This document shows, piece after piece, positions 54,346-62,945 of a stretch of 64,000 bases of DNA. The notes under the pieces were generated by a model that searched no databases, was not told the DNA's origin, and saw only the letters and a list, made by a program, of their open reading frames with translations. Both the position numbers and the translations under genes were made by a program. The DNA comes from Desulfofarcimen acetoxidans DSM 771 (GTDB lineage Bacteria > Bacillota > Desulfotomaculia > Desulfotomaculales > Desulfofarciminaceae), in assembly GCF_000024205.1 (NCBI RefSeq), contig NC_013216.1, positions 992,001 through 1,056,000 on the forward strand, in the 5' to 3' direction. Numbering within the stretch: the stretch's first letter is position 1; each line of letters opens with the position of its first letter.

Positions 54346-54726
54346 ATGAAGGAAATAATTGCCATTATTCGCATGAATAAGGTTAATATCACCAAAAAAG
54401 CCCTGGCCGATGTGGGAGTCTGCGGACTTCATGCCATAAAGGTGATGGGGCGAGGCAAGCTGATGGTGGATTTTTCTATACTTGATCAACTGGGTGTAAG
54501 AGAAGAGATAGGCGGTATTTTGGCCGATGGTTTATCCGGCGGCACCAGGTTGATTCCCAAGCGTTTGTTGACTATCCTGGCGCGGGATGAGGACGTGAAG
54601 AAAATAGTTGATACCGTAATAAAGGTTAATCAGGAAGGTAACAAGGGAGACGGCAGAATTTTTATAGCTCCGGTAATAGATGCTTACCGAGTCAGAACCG
54701 CTGAGAAGGGAGAAGCAGCAGTATAA
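54346..54726 (+). CDS. nifI2: NifI2, PII-like regulator of nitrogenase
   Basis: 126 residues with GGAGGAGG before ATG, 12 bases after nifI1. Start 'MKEIIAIIRMNKVNITKKAL', longer T-loop region containing 'GRGKLMVDFSILDQLGVREE', B-loop 'NKGDGRIFIAPVIDAYRVRT'. Partner of NifI1 in the ammonium switch-off complex, which responds to 2-oxoglutarate and ATP. Followed by nifD after 23 bases. Confidence 0.93.
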   Translation: MKEIIAIIRMNKVNITKKALADVGVCGLHAIKVMGRGKLMVDFSILDQLGVREEIGGILADGLSGGTRLIPKRLLTILARDEDVKKIVDTVIKVNQEGNKGDGRIFIAPVIDAYRVRTAEKGEAAV

Positions 54727-54749
54727 CTTAAGGAAGGGAGGTAATATTT

Positions 54750-56387
54750 GTGGCAGTAAACGAAAAAGATTTGTTGATGGATAAGCAGATAGAAGAGATG
54801 TTGAACCAGTATCCGGCTAAAGTCAAGAGAAACCGGAAAAACCACATAGTGCTCAATGATACTTCCTTGGAGCACCAGCAGATTGAAGCCAACACACGTA
54901 CGATTCCCGGCATCATAACCAATCGGGGCTGTGCTTATGCCGGTTGTAAAGGCGTTGTATTGGGGCCTCTGAAAGACATGGTGCATATAGTTCACGGCCC
55001 TATCGGCTGTTCATATTATGCCTGGATGACCAGGAGAAATAAGGCCAAGTCAGAGGATCCCAAGAAAAATTTTCTCAATTATTGTGTTTCAACTGATATG
55101 CAGGAAAGTGATATTGTTTTTGGCGGGGAGAAAAAACTGGCCAGAATGATTGACGAAGTAGTGGAGATATTCAAACCAAACGCTATTACAGTATCCGCTA
55201 CTTGTCCGGTAGGCCTGATCGGAGACGATATACAGTCGATTGCCAAGGCAGCTGAGGATAAGTACGGCATACCTATTATGGCTTTTAACTGCGAGGGCTA
55301 CAAGGGTGTGAGTCAGTCGGCCGGACACCATATCGCCAATAACGGTTTAATGGAGCATGTCATAGGCAGAGGTGATTTGGAAGAGGCCCCGGCCAAATAT
55401 ACCATAAATATGCTAGGTGAATATAACATAGGCGGAGACAGTTGGGAAATAGAAAGAGTTCTTACGGAGTTAGGCTATCATGTACAAACGGTAATGACGG
55501 GAAACGGTGCCTATGAGGATTTAAAAAACGCCCATATAGCTCAATTAAATTTGGTGCAGTGTCATCGTTCCATTAACTATATAGCAGATATGCTGGAAAA
55601 AAAATATGGTACTCCCTGGTTAAAGGTGAACTTTATAGGCATTCGCAGCACTATTGAATCACTGCGCAACATGGCTATGTATTTCGGTGACAAAGAGTTA
55701 ATTGATAAAACCGAAGAAGTGATTGCCCGTGAATTGGCTGAAATTGAACCGGCCCTGGATAAGTACAGAAAATACACCAATGGAAAAACAGCCTTTTGTT
55801 TTGTCGGGGGTTCACGCGGCCACCACTACCAGATTCTCTATGAGGAACTGGGTATAAAGACACTCCTGGCAGGTTACGAGTTTGCGCATCGGGATGATTA
55901 TGAAGGAAGAGTGGTTCTTCCTGATATCAAACCGGATGCTGACAGTAAAAACATTCCTGACCTGCATGTAGAGCCGGATGAAAGACGTTACCGGGTTAAG
56001 ATTCCACAGGAAAGAATGGCTGAATTGCAGGAAAAAATGCCTTTGTGTAATTATAAAGGCATGAGGATGGATATGATTGACAACACTGTAATGGTGGATG
56101 ACTTAAATCACTACGAAACAGAAGAATTTATCCGGATATTAAAACCAGATATCTTCTCCTCGGGTATTAAAGACAAGTACATTGTGCAGAAAATGGGTAT
56201 TCCATCTAAGCAGCTGCATAATTATGACTACAGCGGCCCATATGCCGGATTTAAAGGAGCAGTAAACTTTGCCCGCGATATAACCATGGGAATTGTTTCG
56301 CCAACCTGGAAATATATTACCCCACCCTGGAAGAGCAGTCCTTTAATTGAAGGAACTATTGAGGAAGGGAGGTCATGCGGATGCTAG
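54750..56387 (+). CDS. nifD: Nitrogenase MoFe protein alpha subunit NifD
   Basis: 545 residues from GTG 54750 (GGGAGG upstream). P-cluster ligands Cys61 ('NRGCAYAGC'), Cys87 ('HGPIGCSYY') and Cys152 ('SATCPVGLIGDD'). FeMo-cofactor ligands Cys271 ('VQCHRSINYIAD') and His490 ('KQLHNYDYSGPYAGF'); the substrate-site His193 is in 'GVSQSAGHHIANN'. It is longer than the 490-residue Azotobacter form because of a segment of about 50 residues around 385-440, as in Clostridium and methanogen NifD. All functional residues are present, so it should be active. Confidence 0.97.
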   Translation: MAVNEKDLLMDKQIEEMLNQYPAKVKRNRKNHIVLNDTSLEHQQIEANTRTIPGIITNRGCAYAGCKGVVLGPLKDMVHIVHGPIGCSYYAWMTRRNKAKSEDPKKNFLNYCVSTDMQESDIVFGGEKKLARMIDEVVEIFKPNAITVSATCPVGLIGDDIQSIAKAAEDKYGIPIMAFNCEGYKGVSQSAGHHIANNGLMEHVIGRGDLEEAPAKYTINMLGEYNIGGDSWEIERVLTELGYHVQTVMTGNGAYEDLKNAHIAQLNLVQCHRSINYIADMLEKKYGTPWLKVNFIGIRSTIESLRNMAMYFGDKELIDKTEEVIARELAEIEPALDKYRKYTNGKTAFCFVGGSRGHHYQILYEELGIKTLLAGYEFAHRDDYEGRVVLPDIKPDADSKNIPDLHVEPDERRYRVKIPQERMAELQEKMPLCNYKGMRMDMIDNTVMVDDLNHYETEEFIRILKPDIFSSGIKDKYIVQKMGIPSKQLHNYDYSGPYAGFKGAVNFARDITMGIVSPTWKYITPPWKSSPLIEGTIEEGRSCGC

Positions 56388-57766
56388 ACAGTACACCAAA
56401 AGAAATAATTGAACGCAAAGGTGGGATGATCAATCCCGCTAAGACCTGCCAGCCGATTGGCGCCATGTATGCCGCTCTGGGAATTCACAAATGCTTGCCC
56501 CACAGCCATGGCTCGCAAGGCTGCTGCTCCTACCACAGAATGCATCTGACCAGGCATTTTCGGGATCCTGTAATGGCCTCGACTAGTTCATTTACAGAAG
56601 GAGCTTCGGTTTTTGGTGGAGTAGCTAACCTAAAAACAGCCATTAAAAATGTTTTTTCCATATACAACCCGGATGTTATGGCAGTTCATACCACCTGTTT
56701 GTCAGAAACTATCGGTGATGACATTCCTAAAATAATTAAGACCTCGGAAGTTCCGGAAGGTAAGCTGGTTATTCATACCAATACACCCAGCTATCAGGGA
56801 TCACATATTACGGGTTTTTCCAATATGACCAAGAGTATGGTCAGTTACCTCTGCGAGGTGACAAAAGAAGTTAAGGAAGAGAGAGTAAATTTAATTCCGG
56901 GCTTTATCAATCCCTCGGATATGAGAGAAATTAAAAGACTAACAAAGCTGATGGGGATTGATTTTATCATGTTTCCCGATACTTCAGGGGTTCTGGATAC
57001 TCCGATGACAGGCGAGTTTATCATGTACCCGGCCGGAGGAACGAAAATTGAGGACATTAGAGAAGCCGGCAACTCCAAAGTGACTCTGGCGCTGGGGAGT
57101 TATGCTTCCAGTGATGCTGCCAATACACTCGAGAGAAAATGCAAAGTACCTGCTTTTACAATGAAAACACCCATAGGAATCAAGGCTACTGACGAATTAA
57201 TAATGATGCTGAGACAGAAATTTACTCAAGAGGTGCCTTATGAACTGGAAGAGGAAAGAGGACAGTTAGTTGATATTATGACAGATAACCACTTCCAGTT
57301 CCATGGTAAAAAAGTGGCTGTTTTTGGAGACCCGGATATTGTTGTAGCAATGACAGAGTTTCTCCTGGACTTGGGCATGTTGCCGGTGCATGTGTTGACC
57401 GGTACACCGGGCATGACCATCGGTGTATCTGTGGGTAACTTTGAAGCAGAAATAAAGGCTATGTTGGATGAGGCTGGGGTTAAGGGTAGAGTAAAAGCCG
57501 CCGGTGATTTGTTTGAACTGCACCAGTGGATTAAAAATGAACCGGTGGATTTGCTGATAGGCAACACTTACGGTAAATATATAGCCAGAGCCGAAGACCT
57601 GCCGTTTGTCCGGGTAGGTTTCCCGGTACTGGACAGAAGCGTTCATTCTTACTTTCCGATTGTAGGTTACAAAGGTGCCATGCGGTTGCTAGAGATGATT
57701 ACTAATGCTTTGCTGGAAAGGCAGGACCGAGATGCTTCAGACGAGGACTTCGAACTTGTAATGTAG
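56381..57766 (+). CDS. nifK: Nitrogenase MoFe protein beta subunit NifK
   Basis: 461 residues from ATG 56381, eight bases after GGGAGG; ATG 56375, inside nifD, is an alternative. It overlaps nifD. P-cluster ligands are in 'NPAKTCQPIGAMYAALG', 'SHGSQGCCSYHRMHLTRHF' and 'AVHTTCLSETIGDD'. It pairs with NifD in the alpha2beta2 tetramer. It lacks the long N-terminal extension of Azotobacter NifK, as in the clostridial/methanogen group. Confidence 0.96.
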   Translation: MLDSTPKEIIERKGGMINPAKTCQPIGAMYAALGIHKCLPHSHGSQGCCSYHRMHLTRHFRDPVMASTSSFTEGASVFGGVANLKTAIKNVFSIYNPDVMAVHTTCLSETIGDDIPKIIKTSEVPEGKLVIHTNTPSYQGSHITGFSNMTKSMVSYLCEVTKEVKEERVNLIPGFINPSDMREIKRLTKLMGIDFIMFPDTSGVLDTPMTGEFIMYPAGGTKIEDIREAGNSKVTLALGSYASSDAANTLERKCKVPAFTMKTPIGIKATDELIMMLRQKFTQEVPYELEEERGQLVDIMTDNHFQFHGKKVAVFGDPDIVVAMTEFLLDLGMLPVHVLTGTPGMTIGVSVGNFEAEIKAMLDEAGVKGRVKAAGDLFELHQWIKNEPVDLLIGNTYGKYIARAEDLPFVRVGFPVLDRSVHSYFPIVGYKGAMRLLEMITNALLERQDRDASDEDFELVM

Positions 57767-57854
57767 TATGATCGGATGCCAAATCGGTGATGGAGTTCGG
57801 ACAGCCGGGCTTCATACCGATAAAAGGTTCTGAATTAAACTTTGAATAAATTAA

Positions 57855-57896
57855 GTAACAGAATAAACTCAGGGTGTTCTATGTTTATCCTGTTGC
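57855..57896 (+). repeat. Imperfect hairpin in the nifK-nifE gap
   Basis: AACAGAATAAAC (57857-57868) with GTTTATCCTGTT (57883-57894), one mismatch, extended by a wobble and a G-C pair. No T-run follows, so RNA processing or stability is as likely as termination. Confidence 0.55.
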
Positions 57897-58014
57897 TCAA
57901 GCGTCAAACCGGATACTAAAACGGGATAAACATAGTGCGCCCGCTATATTAGCACTGATATGTCTTTTAAAGAAATATGCAAGGAATAAACTTATTGAGA
58001 AAGTTGGGGTGGAT

Positions 58015-59388
58015 ATGCAAGCAATAAAACTAACAGATGCTTTGATTGAGGAAAGAAAAAATTCTATTACAGTTAAGGGTTCTGTGGAAGCTAAACAAAA
58101 GCAGTCTTTAACCTGTGATGCAGAAAGCGTTGCCGGGTGTGTAAGCCAGCGTGCCTGTGTTTACTGCGGGGCCAGAGTTGTTTTGAACCCTGTTACGGAT
58201 GCTATTCACCTGGTGCACGGTCCGATTGGCTGTTCTAGTTATACCTGGGATATCAGAGGCAGCCTGAGCAGTGCTGCTGATTTGTACCGCAACAGTTTTT
58301 GTACTGATTTAAAAGAGCATGATATCATTTTCGGTGGTGAGAAAAAGCTTGCTTTTGCTATTGACGAGTTAGTTCGGAAATATGACTCCAGGCTGGTTTT
58401 TGTATACTCTACCTGTGTGGTCGGTGTTATCGGTGATGATCTGGAGGCAGTCTGCAAGGCGGCGGCGGAAAAGCATAATATTGAGGTAATCCCGGTGCAG
58501 TCAAGTGGCTTTATTGGCAATAAATCAGCCGGTTACCGGGCTGCCTGTGATTCTCTGCTTCGACTGATAGAACCGAACTCCGGGGATGTTAAGGATATAG
58601 TGAAAATACCAGACAGTATTAATTATCTAGGAGATTTTAATCTGGCTGGTGAAGTCTGGATTATAAAAAGTTATTTGGAGCAAATTGGTGTTAAAGTTAA
58701 CGTTGCTTTTACCGGTGATTCACACTGCGATGCCTTGAAAAAAGCCCCTGCAGCAGCTTTGAATATAGTGCAGTGTGCCGGTTCCATGCGCTACCTGGCA
58801 CAAAAGATGGAAGAAATATATGATATTCCTTGCCTGAATATTTCATTTATAGGATTGCAGGACACAGCTGATTCTCTAAGGAAAATTGCCGACTGGTTCA
58901 GTAATGAAGCAATGCTCAAGAGAGCGGAAAAACTAATTGAGAAAAAGACAGCCGAGGTAAAACCTTTACTGAGAAATTACAGAAAAAAACTGGAGGGTAA
59001 AAAAGCCGCTATTTTTGTTGGCGGTGGTTTTAAAGCAGTTTCTCTGATTAAGCAATTTAAAGAAATTGGTATAGATGTGGTGATGGTCGGTACACAGACC
59101 GGCAGCCAGGAGGAATATGAGACTATTAATGATTTAGCAGATGAGGGGACGGTTATACTGGATGATGCCAACCCTTCGGAACTGGAGAAGTTTATGACGG
59201 AGAAAGGTGCCGACCTCCTGGTTGGTGGTGTTAAAGAAAGGCCTTTGGCTTATAAATTAGGTATGGCCTTTATAGATCATAATCATGATCGCAAGCATCC
59301 ATTAAGCGGTTTTGTAGGGGCGGTTAATTTTGCTAAAGAAGTCTACTCAACTGTTTGTTCACCGGTTTGGAAATATGCCAAGGACTGA
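58015..59388 (+). CDS. nifE: Nitrogenase cofactor scaffold subunit NifE
   Basis: 457 residues from ATG 58015 (GGGGTGG before it); the frame open to 57874 runs through the hairpin and gives an atypical N-terminus. Cysteines for the P-cluster-like Fe-S site: 'RACVYCGARVV', 'HGPIGCSSYTWD', 'YSTCVVGVIGDD'. The equivalent of the cofactor Cys is in 'VQCAGSMRYLAQKM'. NifE forms the NifEN scaffold that receives the NifB cofactor and adds Mo and homocitrate. 14 bases upstream of nifN. Confidence 0.93.
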   Translation: MQAIKLTDALIEERKNSITVKGSVEAKQKQSLTCDAESVAGCVSQRACVYCGARVVLNPVTDAIHLVHGPIGCSSYTWDIRGSLSSAADLYRNSFCTDLKEHDIIFGGEKKLAFAIDELVRKYDSRLVFVYSTCVVGVIGDDLEAVCKAAAEKHNIEVIPVQSSGFIGNKSAGYRAACDSLLRLIEPNSGDVKDIVKIPDSINYLGDFNLAGEVWIIKSYLEQIGVKVNVAFTGDSHCDALKKAPAAALNIVQCAGSMRYLAQKMEEIYDIPCLNISFIGLQDTADSLRKIADWFSNEAMLKRAEKLIEKKTAEVKPLLRNYRKKLEGKKAAIFVGGGFKAVSLIKQFKEIGIDVVMVGTQTGSQEEYETINDLADEGTVILDDANPSELEKFMTEKGADLLVGGVKERPLAYKLGMAFIDHNHDRKHPLSGFVGAVNFAKEVYSTVCSPVWKYAKD

Positions 59389-59401
59389 GGGGGTGGGATA
59401 T

Positions 59402-60802
59402 TTGAAAAAGGAAAACCTGCATTATAAAAATGTTAATGAAAATCCGTGCAATATGTGTATGCCCATGGGGGGTATCCTACCCTTTAAGGGTTTGGAGAAT
59501 TCCATGGTAATTATTCACGGTTCGCAGGGCTGCAGTACCTATATGCGCAGGCATATGGCGGAGCACTTTAATGAACCCATTGATGTAGGCTCTACCTCCT
59601 TGAATGAAAAAGGTACAATTTATGGTGGAGGAAACAACCTGAAAAGGGGTCTGGATAACATATTGAAGGTTTATCAGCCAGGTTTGATCGGTGTGTTGAC
59701 TACTTGTCTGGCCGAAACCATTGGAGAGGATACAGAGAGGCTGTCGGCAGAATACCTGCTGGAGAGAGGAATGCCTGACTATCCCGTGATTCCTGTACCT
59801 ACTCCCGGTTACGGGGGCAGTCATGCGGAGGGCTATTGGCTGGCTGTAAGAAAAATAGTAGGTAAGCTTGCTCGTGAGACAGAACCTCACAATAAAATCA
59901 ACATCATTATTCCCAACATCAGTCCTGCTGATATAAGGGAAATTAAGCGATTGCTGCAACTGATGCAGGCGGATTATACACTCTTGCCTGACTTTTCCGA
60001 TACACTGGATAGGCCCTATGAACGAAGCTACAAGAAGATGCCGGAAGGAGGCACAAAGGTTTCCGACATAATACGAATGGCGGGAGCCATGGCTACTGTT
60101 CAGCTGGGGCTGACGGTAGATGAAAATTATTCACCGGGGCTTTACTTGGAAAGAGAATTTGGCGTACCCTTTTACAACTTACCCATACCTATGGGAGTAG
60201 AGTCTGTGGATTTGTTCCTAAAAGTGCTGTCTGATTTGACTGGAAATGATGTGCCTGAGTGTTTATTGCAGGAAAGAGGCAGATTGCTGGATTGCATGAT
60301 TGACTCACATAAATATAACTTTCAGGGTAAAAGTGTTATCTTCGGAGAACCGGAACTCGTCTATGCCATAAGCAGAACCTGTCTGGAAAACGGTATTAAG
60401 CCAGTGGTAGTGGCTACAGGCAGCAAAACAGGGAGACTCTCCGAATTGCTTAAACCCCTTCTTGATGAAGCAAGTGAAAAGAATTTTATTCTTGAGGAAA
60501 CTGATTTTGTGACAGTTCGCAGTAAGAGTAAAGAAGCCGGTGCCAATATTGCTATCGGGCATTCGGACGGCAAATATTTGACAGAAAGGGAAAGCATTCC
60601 GTTGGTTCGCATGGGTTTTCCCATTCATGACAGGGTTGGTGGACAGAGATTATTGTCGGTTGGCTATACCGGAACAACTATGTTTTTAGATAGAGTAACC
60701 AATAAGTTATTAGAGAATAAGCACGGAAATTACCGCAAGCTAATCTATCAAAATTTTTACCGGGGTACTGGGAGGAAAAAACTGTGCTGTCCGGGAAGTT
60801 GA
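59402..60802 (+). CDS. nifN: Nitrogenase cofactor scaffold subunit NifN
   Basis: 466 residues from TTG 59402, behind GGGGGTGGG; earlier in-frame codons lie inside nifE. Start 'MKKENLHYKNVNENPCNMCM' with conserved 'IIHGSQGCSTYMRRHMAEHF' and 'GVLTTCLAETIGED'. It pairs with NifE. The tail ends 'RGTGRKKLCCPGS', Cys-containing and basic, of unknown role. No NifX fusion. Confidence 0.92.
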   Translation: MKKENLHYKNVNENPCNMCMPMGGILPFKGLENSMVIIHGSQGCSTYMRRHMAEHFNEPIDVGSTSLNEKGTIYGGGNNLKRGLDNILKVYQPGLIGVLTTCLAETIGEDTERLSAEYLLERGMPDYPVIPVPTPGYGGSHAEGYWLAVRKIVGKLARETEPHNKINIIIPNISPADIREIKRLLQLMQADYTLLPDFSDTLDRPYERSYKKMPEGGTKVSDIIRMAGAMATVQLGLTVDENYSPGLYLEREFGVPFYNLPIPMGVESVDLFLKVLSDLTGNDVPECLLQERGRLLDCMIDSHKYNFQGKSVIFGEPELVYAISRTCLENGIKPVVVATGSKTGRLSELLKPLLDEASEKNFILEETDFVTVRSKSKEAGANIAIGHSDGKYLTERESIPLVRMGFPIHDRVGGQRLLSVGYTGTTMFLDRVTNKLLENKHGNYRKLIYQNFYRGTGRKKLCCPGS

Positions 60803-60812
60803 GGTGAAGAAA

Positions 60813-61727
60813 ATGACCTGTGGCTGCACCAATCGGCCGAATCTTAAAAATATATCGGCGGAAACCATGGAAAAGACCGGGCGACATCCTTGTTTTTCCT
60901 TTGAGGCTCACAACAGTTATGCCAGGATGCACTTGCCGGTAGCGCCCAAATGCAATATCAGCTGCAATTATTGCAACAGAAAATTCGATTGTGTTAATGA
61001 AAGCAGGCCTGGTGTGACCAGTGAAATTCTAACACCTTTAGATGCTTTGTATAAATATCGACTGGTCAAAGAAAAAATACCTTATCTAAGTGTGGTTGGG
61101 ATTGCCGGGCCGGGAGATGCTCTCGCTAATTGGGAGCATACCAGACGTTCAATAGAATTGATTAAAGAAGCTGACTCGGAAGTTGTTTTTTGCTTATCTA
61201 CTAACGGATTGATGCTGCCGTATTATGCCAAGGAAATAATAGAACTGGGATTAAAACATGTGACTGTCACTGTTAACAGTATTGAGCCGGCTATAGGGGG
61301 AAGAATTTATAAATTTGTTAACTACCGGGAGAAAAAATATGAAGGCGCCGCAGGTGCAGAGATATTGCTTAATAACCAGTTGGAAGGTATTTCTTTGCTT
61401 ACCGGGGCAGGTATTCTGGTTAAGGTTAACATAGTGATGATTAAAGGCATAAATGATTCACATATACCGCATGTTGTGAGAAAAGTTAAGAATTTAGGTG
61501 TTTTTATTAGCAATATTATGCCCTTGCTGCCTGCACCCGGCAGTAATTTTGCAGACTATCCACAAACAGGCAAAAAGGAACTGAATGAGATGAGAAAACT
61601 CTGCCAGCTTGATTTGCAGCAGATGTTTCACTGCAAGCAGTGCAGGGCTGACGCCATAGGTTTGCTGGCCGATGACAGGTCTTCTGAATTCAGGCTGACT
61701 GAGAAGAAAAAAGAGGCGGTGCTCTAA
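60813..61727 (+). CDS. nifB: FeMo-cofactor biosynthesis radical SAM protein NifB
   Basis: 304 residues from ATG 60813 with GAGGTGA upstream (GTG 60804 overlaps that site). N-terminal 'MTCGCTNRPNLKNI', then the radical SAM motif Cys-x3-Cys-x2-Cys in 'VAPKCNISCNYCNRKFDC', and C-terminal Cys residues 'MFHCKQCRADAIGLLADD'. It fuses two [4Fe-4S] clusters and inserts carbide to form the NifB cofactor. It lacks the NifX-like C-terminal domain of proteobacterial NifB and is the stand-alone form of methanogens and clostridia. Confidence 0.95.
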   Translation: MTCGCTNRPNLKNISAETMEKTGRHPCFSFEAHNSYARMHLPVAPKCNISCNYCNRKFDCVNESRPGVTSEILTPLDALYKYRLVKEKIPYLSVVGIAGPGDALANWEHTRRSIELIKEADSEVVFCLSTNGLMLPYYAKEIIELGLKHVTVTVNSIEPAIGGRIYKFVNYREKKYEGAAGAEILLNNQLEGISLLTGAGILVKVNIVMIKGINDSHIPHVVRKVKNLGVFISNIMPLLPAPGSNFADYPQTGKKELNEMRKLCQLDLQQMFHCKQCRADAIGLLADDRSSEFRLTEKKKEAVL

Positions 61728-61835
61728 GTAAGGCATTTGCCGGAAGATTTGATTGATTTGTTTATATATTAACATTAACCCTGAGAACAGCATTAACTCA
61801 TACATTAACTAAATAAAAACTTTTGAGGTGAGATT

Positions 61836-62144
61836 ATGTTAAAACCAAAGAAGCATATATTTGTCTGTACCAGTTCCCGACCAAACGGGCAACAGAAAGG
61901 CTTCTGCCACACAAAAGCCGGTGTAGATATTTTGAATAATTTTCGTGAGGAAATAGAGGAGCGGGGACTGGGCGGCGAAGTATTTATCTCTAACACCGGT
62001 TGTTTTGGTCTATGTGAGCAGGGTCCCATAGTTGTTGTCTATCCGGAAAATGTCTGGTACGGTGCAGTTGTACCGGATGATGTGGAGGAAATCATGGATG
62101 AACATATAGAAGGTGATAATGTAGTGAAGAGATTGGAGTTGTAG
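61836..62144 (+). CDS. Thioredoxin-like [2Fe-2S] ferredoxin
   Basis: 102 residues, GAGGTGAG before ATG. 'KHIFVCTSSRPNGQQKGFCH' and 'ISNTGCFGLCEQGPIVVVYP' supply the four Cys of the thioredoxin-like [2Fe-2S] ferredoxin fold (as in Clostridium pasteurianum 2Fe-2S ferredoxin and the FdI-like partner found in nif clusters). It probably donates electrons or interacts with MoFe protein. It lies 109 bases after nifB and 50 before the AnfO-like gene. Confidence 0.9.
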   Translation: MLKPKKHIFVCTSSRPNGQQKGFCHTKAGVDILNNFREEIEERGLGGEVFISNTGCFGLCEQGPIVVVYPENVWYGAVVPDDVEEIMDEHIEGDNVVKRLEL

Positions 62145-62192
62145 TGCTTGTCCGCTAAAATAAGGGCTGAAGAGCGTTGGGAGGGATAACTT

Positions 62193-62831
62193 ATGTCAAA
62201 AAATATAGCCGTGTGTTTGGGCGAAGACGGGAATACAGCCACTCTGTTTGATAAAGGAAAGCTGGTTGTCTATACAAAAAGTGCGGGCAAATGGGAATCC
62301 GTCAGGGAGATGGAGCATCATATAGACAGAAGCTTGGGTATGGTTCAATTGCGCCTTAGGATGAAAGAGATTTTGAATTTTTTAAACGGCTGCCAGGTTT
62401 TTGCGGGTCTTTCAGTAACGGGTGTGCCCTATTTCGAGTTAGAGAAGCAAAAAATCAGTATCTGGGAATTTTCCGAAAAGCCTGCCGAATTTTTGGACTA
62501 TATATTAGAGAAGGAAGAAGAGGCGGAAATAGAAAATGCAGCGACACAGAAGAAAGATAACATTATTCAAATGACACCGGTAGAGATTGCAGCCGGTTGC
62601 TACAGAATTTCTATTAAGGAGATTCAGGAGAAAAATACGGGGATAACATCAAAACAAGTGCTATTGCCATTTTTACGAAAGAGCGCTTTTTATTCCCTGG
62701 AGATTATCTGCAACCATATCCCGCCCTGGTTGGAAGCAGAAATGATTGTTGGCAAATTAGAAGGGAATATTGCCAGGACAGGGGAAAATGAGCATACAGT
62801 TGTTTTGAGTAAAAAGTGTTGTCCGGTATGA
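62193..62831 (+). CDS. AnfO-family nitrogenase accessory protein
   Basis: 212 residues, GGGAGG before ATG. N-terminal 'NIAVCLGEDGNTATLFDKGK' and the conserved stretch 'VFAGLSVTGVPYFELEKQKI', followed by 'SIWEFSEKPAEFLDYIL', match the AnfO family described with Fe-only nitrogenase. Here the cluster is a Mo-type one (nifE, nifN and nifV present, no anfDGK seen), so the protein may have a wider role in cofactor delivery. Ends 'VVLSKKCCPV' with paired Cys. Last gene of the nif transcript. Confidence 0.8.
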   Translation: MSKNIAVCLGEDGNTATLFDKGKLVVYTKSAGKWESVREMEHHIDRSLGMVQLRLRMKEILNFLNGCQVFAGLSVTGVPYFELEKQKISIWEFSEKPAEFLDYILEKEEEAEIENAATQKKDNIIQMTPVEIAAGCYRISIKEIQEKNTGITSKQVLLPFLRKSAFYSLEIICNHIPPWLEAEMIVGKLEGNIARTGENEHTVVLSKKCCPV

Positions 62832-62866
62832 GAGCAGAATTATGATATTTATTAAGGGATATTTAT

Positions 62867-62897
62867 AACGCTATTGGGTAACTAAATAGCGTTTTTT
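62867..62897 (+). terminator. Terminator of the nif operon
   Basis: AACGCTATT/AATAGCGTT stem with a short loop and TTTTTTATT tail. Confidence 0.9.
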
Positions 62898-62945
62898 ATT
62901 TCGTGGAGATTATAAATTTTACATATATTGCCGTTATGTTTTTTG

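Noticed and set aside
57874-58014. Longer N-terminus for NifE beginning at 57874
   Set aside because: The extension runs through an inverted repeat, has no ribosome binding site and gives a non-NifE sequence; ATG 58015 has GGGGTGG upstream and gives normal length.
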